A stretch of 49,067 nt of DNA from Mangrovicoccus algicola (GTDB lineage: Bacteria; Pseudomonadota; Alphaproteobacteria; Rhodobacterales; Rhodobacteraceae): NCBI RefSeq assembly GCF_014903745.1, contig NZ_JACVXA010000037.1, positions 1-49,067 of the forward strand, in the 5' to 3' direction. The notes below the pieces were generated by a model. The model did no database searches. It worked only from the letters and a program-made list of their open reading frames with translations, and had not been told where the DNA came from. This document shows, piece after piece, positions 43,501-49,067 of the stretch (position 1 is its first letter; each line of letters opens with the position of its first letter). Position numbers and translations under genes: made by a program.

Positions 43501-44188
43501 GCCGCGCCTCCCCCTGGCCTGCCGGATCCGCGTCCCGCCCCGCCGCGAACAGCCGGGCGGCCGTCTCTGCCCGCGGCATCCCCGGCAGCAGCCACAGACG
43601 GGCGCGCCCATCCGCGCCGATGCAGGACCAGTAGCCGGGGGACGGGTCCTGACGCAAGGTCAGAGCGCAGGCCAGCCCCGCGGCCAGGTCGTCCTGCCGC
43701 GCCGCCGCGACCTCCGCCCCGACGCCATGCGCCAGCTGCAGACCGGCCGGAGCCGCCGGGGCCGGGAGGCCTGCCAGCCGCGCCTCCAGCGCAGCGCGGT
43801 CCGCATCGTCCCCCAGCATGTCCAGCGCCGCCGCCTCCAGGGCCGCGAAAGGGGTGCCGTCGCCCAAATGCACCGCCGGCAGGAGCGCCCGCGGGCCCTG
43901 CAGCACCGTCATCAGCGCCAGCGGAAAGCGCCGCCCCACGCGGTCGATCGAGGGCATCAGCACCCCCGTCACCGCCTGGTCCCAGACCAGTCCCGCAGGC
44001 AGGGTGAACCGCCATATCGGCGCCGACATGTAGGCCGCGTCCCATCCCGGACCCAGCTCTGCCGCGGCCTCCTCCATCGCCGCGGCAAGCCAGCCGTCCC
44101 AGGCCCGCACCAGCCCCGGCGGCAGGCCGAAGCGCAGGAAATCCCCCAGCGCCGGGATCTTGCCGCAGGCCCCCCATCCCCCCGCCAT
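43481..44188 (-). CDS. tagF: T6SS accessory regulator TagF
   Basis: A 235-residue TagF/ImpM protein. The family start GGWGACGKIPALGDFLRFGLP is clear (quoted in part: WGACGKIPALGDFLRFG), followed by WDGWLAAAM, APIWRFTLPAGL and MPSIDRVGRRFPLALM. TagF acts as a post-translational repressor of T6SS in known systems. Its ATG overlaps the tssM stop by one base (TGATG), and its end overlaps pppA. Confidence 0.9.
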   Translation of the reverse strand: MAGGWGACGKIPALGDFLRFGLPPGLVRAWDGWLAAAMEEAAAELGPGWDAAYMSAPIWRFTLPAGLVWDQAVTGVLMPSIDRVGRRFPLALMTVLQGPRALLPAVHLGDGTPFAALEAAALDMLGDDADRAALEARLAGLPAPAAPAGLQLAHGVGAEVAAARQDDLAAGLACALTLRQDPSPGYWSCIGADGRARLWLLPGMPRAETAARLFAAGRDADPAGQGEARHDGLQA

Positions 44189-47100
44189 CAGAAGCTCTGC
44201 GGGCAGGAGAAGCGGCCGAGGCTCGGCAGCGCGAAGGGATTGGCCAGCGATCCCGCCTGGATCTCGAAGATCGCCAGCCGCCCGCCGATATTGAAGGTCA
44301 CGCGGGTCCGGTCCGCCGCGGTCGTGCCGCTCAGCACGCCCTGGTCCAGCAGCCGGAACAGCGCCCAGGGGCCGGTCTGCACCAGGTCGTTGACCGAGTT
44401 GCGTTTCGGCCGCTCCAGCACCACCTGGCTCAGCCCGACGGTCCCGGGCCAGGAAATGGCGGCCGGGCGCGGGCTGTCGCCCTGGGAAAAGGCGACGCCC
44501 TGCCCGTCGATCTCCCAGGCGACGCTGCGCGCCTCGGGATCCAGCGCCTGCGGGGTCAGCTGGAACCGGATCTGCGGCTGCGCGGTGCCGCCGCCGAAAA
44601 ACGCCTCGCGGATCGCCGCGGCGTGCTGCAGCTCCAGCAGCACCGCATCCGAGATGCCCAGATCCTCGCCATTGACCGTCTTCCAGCTCCAGGGATTGGT
44701 GGCGGTATCTACGAAGGGGGCAAGCGTTTCGGTGAAGAAGCCGTCGATCAGGCCGCCGGGGGCGAAGAGCCGGGCAAAATCCTGCAGCGGCACATCGGTG
44801 CGGGCCCCGCGGGTGAAGGGATAGGTGTTACCCGTCACCTGGCGGCAGACCGGCAGGACCTCGGCCTGCCACTTGGCGCTGATCGCGGCGCGCGTGCCAC
44901 CGGCCGCGACCCCGCCCGAGCCGACCGCGATCTGGGCCGCCCAGCGTTTCATCGGCCCGTCCAGCCGCCCGGCGGCGGCCCGGAAATCCGCCAGCGCGCG
45001 GCTGTTGCCCGCCAGGTCGGACACCCCGCCCGCGATGCTCAGCCGGTTGAGATCGTCATAGACCGCCCCCAGCAGAGCGATCAGCCCGTCGAGTTCCGAG
45101 GACTGGCCGTCCGGCGCGGCGACCAGTGCATGCAGCCAGGCGAATTCCTCCTGGACATAGCTGCCCGGCGGCGGCGGGGCGCCGTCCGGCCCTGGCGGCC
45201 GGGTCTTCTGCACCTCCTCGAGAAAGATGCGGCTGTCGGTGCCCAGCCGCAAGGCGGCGGCGCGCCCGGCCACCCGTTCGGCGGCGGCGCCCGCCGCCTC
45301 CAGCGCCGCCGCGACCGCGGGCTGCGCCGCGGGCAGGGGCTCGGCCAGCCGCGTCTCGGCCGCTACGGCGGTCAGGATGTTGACGATGGGCGAGGACGGA
45401 CCGGACAGGATCTGCGTCACCTCCACGGCCCGCGACAGGGTCTCGATCGGGACGATGTCAATATCCGCCAGAAGCTGGTCATAGGCCAGCTTGTAATCGC
45501 CGAAATACTGGTCGAGCACGTCGCGCGACAGCGCCACCAGCGCCGCCTCCGACTGGCTCTCCTCGGCGGTGGCGCCCAGCACCCAGCTTTCCGCCTGCAC
45601 CCGCGCGGCAACATTCACCGCCTCGCCGAGGACCACCTCGTGGAACCCGCGGCGGGTGAAGATGCCCGGCACCGGATCGTTCAGCGCCCGCCCCGAGGGC
45701 CGGATCATCGCCGCCGCGATCCGCGGTCCGCCGATATCGGTCAGCCGGAACCCCGGCAGCGCGCGCGCCGCCTCGCTGGCCAGGATGCCGCTATAGACCC
45801 GCGCCGCCAGCGGCAGTTCGGTCAGCACGCCCTGCACCTGCGCGACGAGGTCGCTGTTGAGGTCGATCCGGTCCATCGGCTGGGACAGGAGCGCGTCGAG
45901 ATGGCGCGCCAGCGCCGCGCGCTCCGCCTCGAAGGAGGCGCCGGGGAAGGCGCGCTGCCAGTCATCGCCCAGCCAGGCGCGGACATGTTCGCGGTCCATA
46001 GGCCCCAGCTGCCCCAGCATCAGGTAGGTCTTGAGCGCATCATAGAGGAAATCCGGATCATTGACCGACCGCGCCATCTGCCGTTCCAGCCCCAGCAGGA
46101 TCCGCGGCAGGAAATGCCGGTTGAGCGCCGCGCGATAGGCCAGCCGCCCCTGATTGCCGAGCGCATATCCCTGGTACAGCCCCCAGCCCAGCCCGGCAGG
46201 CACCGGCGCGGCCGTGTCCTGCCCCGGCAAGCCCTCGGCCAGCGCCAGCACGGGCAGCACCGGCAGCAGGTCGCTGTCGCCCACCGGGCCCTGCGGCAGC
46301 CCCTCGGCGAGACAGCCCGCGGCCTGCGCCATCGCCGCCGCCTCCGCCGGGACGGCACCCGCCCCCGCGCCCTCGATGCAGCCGCGATAGGCCGCGATGC
46401 GGGTGGCGGTCTCCTCCAGCAGCGCGCGGTTGCCCAGGTAGCTGCGCGCCCACAGCGTCCCCAGCCCCGCCGCCACCAGGACCGCCGCCGCCACGGCCAG
46501 CCCGCGGCTCCAGCGATAGCGCCGCTCGGCGCGGTCATCGGCGCTGACCAGCCCGGCCTCGGGGAAGATCACGTCGCGGAAAAGCCCCGTCAGGAAATAG
46601 GACCGACCCGCCCCCTGCCCCGAGCCGACCGCCTGCCGCCCGATGCCGAAGCTCTGCGCCATGCCCTGCATCAGCCGGTCGATCGGCGTGCCTTCCTGCG
46701 TGCCGGAGGTGAAATAGACCCCGCGCAGCATCTGGCGGTGCTCGTAGCTGTTTTCCCGGAACAGCTCGTCGAGGAAATCCCCCGCCAGCGGCTTCAGCGA
46801 GGCGACCTGCGCCGGAAAGGCCGCGACAAGGGCGCGGCGGCCCGGATCGGGCTCGCCCTGCAGACGGCCGATCAGCTGCGCGTTCAGCCGCTCCACCAGC
46901 GCGTCGAATTCGCCCGCGACGCGCTCGGCCGCCGGGGTCTTGTCGCGCGGATCGGCCAGCGGCAGCGTCGCGCCCCAGACCTGTGCCAGCGCCTCGCGGC
47001 CCAGCCCCTCGAAGCTCTCGGCGAAGCCCGCGATCAGGTCGGCCTTGGTGAAGAGCACATAGACCGGGAAGCGGATGCCGAGATTGCTGCGCAATTCATG

Positions 47101-47841
47101 CAGCCGGCGGCGGATCGCCTGGGCATGGGCGCGGCGGCTGGTCTCGTCCTGGTTGGCCAGATCGGCAAGGCTGACCGCCACCAATGCGCCATTGACCGGC
47201 TGGCGGGGGCGCTGGCGCTTCAGCATCGCCAGGAATCCCAGCCAGGCCGCGTTGTCCGAGGCCGCGTCGCTGTCCTGGGTGGTATAGCGCCCGGCCGTGT
47301 CGATCAGCACCGCCTGGTCGGTGAACCACCAGTCGCAGTTGCGCGTGCCGCCCACCCCCGCCAGCGCCGCCTTGCCGAATTCATCCTCCAGCGGGAAGTT
47401 CAGCCGCGAATTGGCGATGGCGGTGGTCTTGCCCGCGCCGGGCGGGCCGATGATCACGTACCAGGGCAGGTCATAGAGCCGCTTGCGCCCGCCCTTTGCG
47501 CCGCGCAGCACCTTCAGCGCGCGCCGCAGCTTGCCCTGCATCTCGGCCAGGTCCTCGGCAGCATAGCCGTCGGGCGCGGCCGGGGTCTCGGGGATCGCGG
47601 TGACCTCCTCGACGATGGCGGTCTCGCGCTTCTGGCGCAGCAGGACCATCACCAGGATCGCCAGCAGCACCGCCAGCCACAGCAGCGCCAGCCCCGTCAG
47701 CCGTCCCGTCACCGTCGTCAGCGGCCGCGCCTCGGCGATGGCCAGCAGCGGCCCGACCGTCCAGATCGCCGCCGAGAAGACCAGCGCCACCAGGATCAGC
47801 AGCCCCGGCCCGGAGCCGAGCGCGCGCAGGATCGGTTTCAT
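44188..47841 (-). CDS. tssM: T6SS membrane-complex protein TssM (IcmF)
   Basis: A 1217-residue inner-membrane protein of standard TssM length. Two N-terminal helices (LLILVALVFSAAIWTVGPLL and LALLWLAVLLAILVMVLL) precede a cytoplasmic NTPase domain with Walker A GPPGAGKTT (132-140) and DTAGRY as Walker B/switch. A third helix (AVAAAVLVAAGLGTLWA) leads to the large periplasmic part, whose C-terminal IcmF domain contacts TssJ and TssL. Its ATG overlaps the tssL stop (ATGA). Confidence 0.95.
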   Translation of the reverse strand: MKPILRALGSGPGLLILVALVFSAAIWTVGPLLAIAEARPLTTVTGRLTGLALLWLAVLLAILVMVLLRQKRETAIVEEVTAIPETPAAPDGYAAEDLAEMQGKLRRALKVLRGAKGGRKRLYDLPWYVIIGPPGAGKTTAIANSRLNFPLEDEFGKAALAGVGGTRNCDWWFTDQAVLIDTAGRYTTQDSDAASDNAAWLGFLAMLKRQRPRQPVNGALVAVSLADLANQDETSRRAHAQAIRRRLHELRSNLGIRFPVYVLFTKADLIAGFAESFEGLGREALAQVWGATLPLADPRDKTPAAERVAGEFDALVERLNAQLIGRLQGEPDPGRRALVAAFPAQVASLKPLAGDFLDELFRENSYEHRQMLRGVYFTSGTQEGTPIDRLMQGMAQSFGIGRQAVGSGQGAGRSYFLTGLFRDVIFPEAGLVSADDRAERRYRWSRGLAVAAAVLVAAGLGTLWARSYLGNRALLEETATRIAAYRGCIEGAGAGAVPAEAAAMAQAAGCLAEGLPQGPVGDSDLLPVLPVLALAEGLPGQDTAAPVPAGLGWGLYQGYALGNQGRLAYRAALNRHFLPRILLGLERQMARSVNDPDFLYDALKTYLMLGQLGPMDREHVRAWLGDDWQRAFPGASFEAERAALARHLDALLSQPMDRIDLNSDLVAQVQGVLTELPLAARVYSGILASEAARALPGFRLTDIGGPRIAAAMIRPSGRALNDPVPGIFTRRGFHEVVLGEAVNVAARVQAESWVLGATAEESQSEAALVALSRDVLDQYFGDYKLAYDQLLADIDIVPIETLSRAVEVTQILSGPSSPIVNILTAVAAETRLAEPLPAAQPAVAAALEAAGAAAERVAGRAAALRLGTDSRIFLEEVQKTRPPGPDGAPPPPGSYVQEEFAWLHALVAAPDGQSSELDGLIALLGAVYDDLNRLSIAGGVSDLAGNSRALADFRAAAGRLDGPMKRWAAQIAVGSGGVAAGGTRAAISAKWQAEVLPVCRQVTGNTYPFTRGARTDVPLQDFARLFAPGGLIDGFFTETLAPFVDTATNPWSWKTVNGEDLGISDAVLLELQHAAAIREAFFGGGTAQPQIRFQLTPQALDPEARSVAWEIDGQGVAFSQGDSPRPAAISWPGTVGLSQVVLERPKRNSVNDLVQTGPWALFRLLDQGVLSGTTAADRTRVTFNIGGRLAIFEIQAGSLANPFALPSLGRFSCPQSF

Positions 47842-49067
47842 GGGGAAGTCCCTCCGCTCAGGATGGCATCGCGCAGCAGGATGATCTCGATGCGCCGGTT
47901 CTGCGCCTTGCCCGCGCGCGTGGCATTGTCGGCGATGGGCTCGGCATCCGAACGCCCCTCGGCGCTCAGCCGCGCGGGATCGTCCACCAGCCCCGCCAGC
48001 CGCGCCCGCACCGCCTCCGCGCGCGCCAGCGACAGCGCCATGTTGTCGGGAAACCGCGCGGTGCGGATCGGATCGCTGTCGGAATGCCCGGCGATCAGCA
48101 CCGGGCCCTGCGTGCTGTCGTCCAGCGCCTGCGCCACCGCCGCCAGCGGCGCCTCGAATTGCGGCTCCAGCCGGTCGGAGGCAGAGGCGAACATGTTCGC
48201 CCCCGCAAAGCGCACGGTGATCGTGTTGGCATCCTGGAAGACGCTGACCAGCCCCGCCGCGATCGCCTCGGTCAGGAAGCCCTGCACCTGTTCCAGCTGC
48301 CGCGTGTCATCGGGCAGCGGCAGCGCCGCGGGGGCGGGGCGGTCCAGCTGAACCACCCCCGGCGGGTCCAGCACGGCCAGCTGCCCGGCAATCCCGCGGC
48401 TCGACAGCGACAGCAGGTAGCCCAGCGTCAGGAACCCCGCCAGCAGAACCGCCACCAGCCCCCCGGCCGCGATCCAGACCGGTTTCCATGCCGAAAGCGG
48501 GCGGTGGGGCCGCTGCAGCCCGCTCCAATGCGGCGACAGGTCGGGATCTGGCAGGCCGCGCTGCGTGGCGATGATCCGCGCCAGGCCCAGGCGGATCTCA
48601 GCATGGCGGTCGCGTCCCGACGGCTCCACCCGCAGCCGCCCCTCGAAGCCGAGCGCGAGGCAGAGATACAGGAATTCCAGCAGGTGCAGGTTCTTCCCGG
48701 GCTCCTGCTCCAGCCGCGCCAGAAGGTCGTAGAACCGGTCGCCGCCCACCGTCTCGCGGTGGAAGCTGGCGACCAGGCTCTGCTGCGCCCAGGAGGACTC
48801 CGCCGCCCAGGGCGTGTTCAGCACCACGTCATCCAGCGTCGCGCAGATCGCGTAGCGCGCCACGCGCACGGTCTTCTGGTCGACCCCGGATTGGACCGCC
48901 TCCTCCTCGAAGGCGCGGATCTGCGCGGTGACGGCGCGGCGCAGCGCATCCGGATCGGGGTGCTGGGCGCGGTTGCGGATCCGCCCGGCCAGCGCGAAGA
49001 GCCCCGCGGCGGCGGCCGCAACCGGGTTCGGCCCGGTCCGCGCGACGCGCCCGGCCGCATCGGGCGG
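47838..49067 (-). CDS. tssL: T6SS protein TssL with C-terminal OmpA domain (5' end beyond window)
   Basis: The frame stays open to the window edge; 409 residues are visible and the start is missing. The visible part has the DotU/IcmH domain (RYAICATLDDVVLNTPWAA, HLLEFLYLCLALGFEG), one membrane helix (VWIAAGGLVAVLLAGFLTLGYLLSL region) and a peptidoglycan-binding OmpA domain (VLIAGHSDSDPI and LSAEGRSDAEPIADNATRAG). This is the evolved TssL that anchors the membrane complex to the cell wall. An internal GTG at 48869 would cut conserved DotU sequence and is not the real start. Confidence 0.93.
   Translation of the reverse strand, partial: PPDAAGRVARTGPNPVAAAAAGLFALAGRIRNRAQHPDPDALRRAVTAQIRAFEEEAVQSGVDQKTVRVARYAICATLDDVVLNTPWAAESSWAQQSLVASFHRETVGGDRFYDLLARLEQEPGKNLHLLEFLYLCLALGFEGRLRVEPSGRDRHAEIRLGLARIIATQRGLPDPDLSPHWSGLQRPHRPLSAWKPVWIAAGGLVAVLLAGFLTLGYLLSLSSRGIAGQLAVLDPPGVVQLDRPAPAALPLPDDTRQLEQVQGFLTEAIAAGLVSVFQDANTITVRFAGANMFASASDRLEPQFEAPLAAVAQALDDSTQGPVLIAGHSDSDPIRTARFPDNMALSLARAEAVRARLAGLVDDPARLSAEGRSDAEPIADNATRAGKAQNRRIEIILLRDAILSGGTSP

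Noticed and set aside
48818-48869. GTG 48869 as the true tssL start
   Set aside because: The same frame stays open to the window edge and continues to encode DotU-like sequence.

Overview
The window is about 65-70% G+C over most of its length. It comes from an alphaproteobacterium, most likely of the family Rhodobacteraceae (Paracoccus/Rhodobacter type). The basis is the FlaF/FlbT flagellin regulators, a FliL-MotE-MotA run with a short coiled-coil protein of the type found beside alphaproteobacterial fliL, candidate CtrA-type boxes in front of fliL and fliC, a 404-residue flagellin and the codon bias. No rRNA, tRNA or CRISPR array was seen. Bases 1-77 hold nothing I can assign, and the right edge cuts the 5' end of tssL.

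Layout. 78-2202: an Fsr-like MFS exporter and a divergent AraC-type regulator. 2171-6446: a leftward ugpBAEC operon for glycerol-3-phosphate uptake, with a three-half-site Pho box in front and a perfect palindrome between ugpB and ugpA. 6811-11301: a very large serralysin-type metalloprotease whose C-terminal half carries four ~190-residue repeats in an ABAB order. 11326-16557: a TetR regulator divergent from an AcrAB-type RND pair that has no outer-membrane partner. 16676-17698: a sulfotransferase-like gene. 17796-20111: fliL, a coiled-coil membrane protein, motE and motA, followed by an AT-rich exported protein of unknown function (20108-21934). 21968-24017: wrecked IS5- and IS3-family transposase genes. 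24171-26200: a Ktr-type potassium uptake pair. 26280-32605: a complete RND tripartite efflux operon with its own divergent TetR regulator. 32759-38624: a surface-glycan cassette (unknown protein, GT4-RgpF glycosyltransferase, a second sulfotransferase paralogous to the first, and a degenerate sulfotransferase-like/coiled-coil protein). 38825-39514: an Asp/Glu racemase-like protein that lacks one catalytic Cys. 39648-41718: fliC-flaF-flbT. 41923-49067: a type VI secretion (T6SS) block, tssL-tssM-tagF-pppA-M15 peptidase.

How it fits together. The flagellar genes lie in two blocks about 20 kb apart, separated by transport, insertion-sequence and glycan genes. A similar TTA-box motif precedes both fliL and fliC, which suggests shared (CtrA-like) control. 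The glycan cassette lies just upstream of the flagellin block, and its sulfotransferase has a paralog beside fliL, so sulfated glycan on the flagellum or cell surface is a reasonable hypothesis. The T6SS block carries the phosphatase and TagF expected of post-translational control, plus an envelope-anchored peptidase that could open peptidoglycan for assembly.
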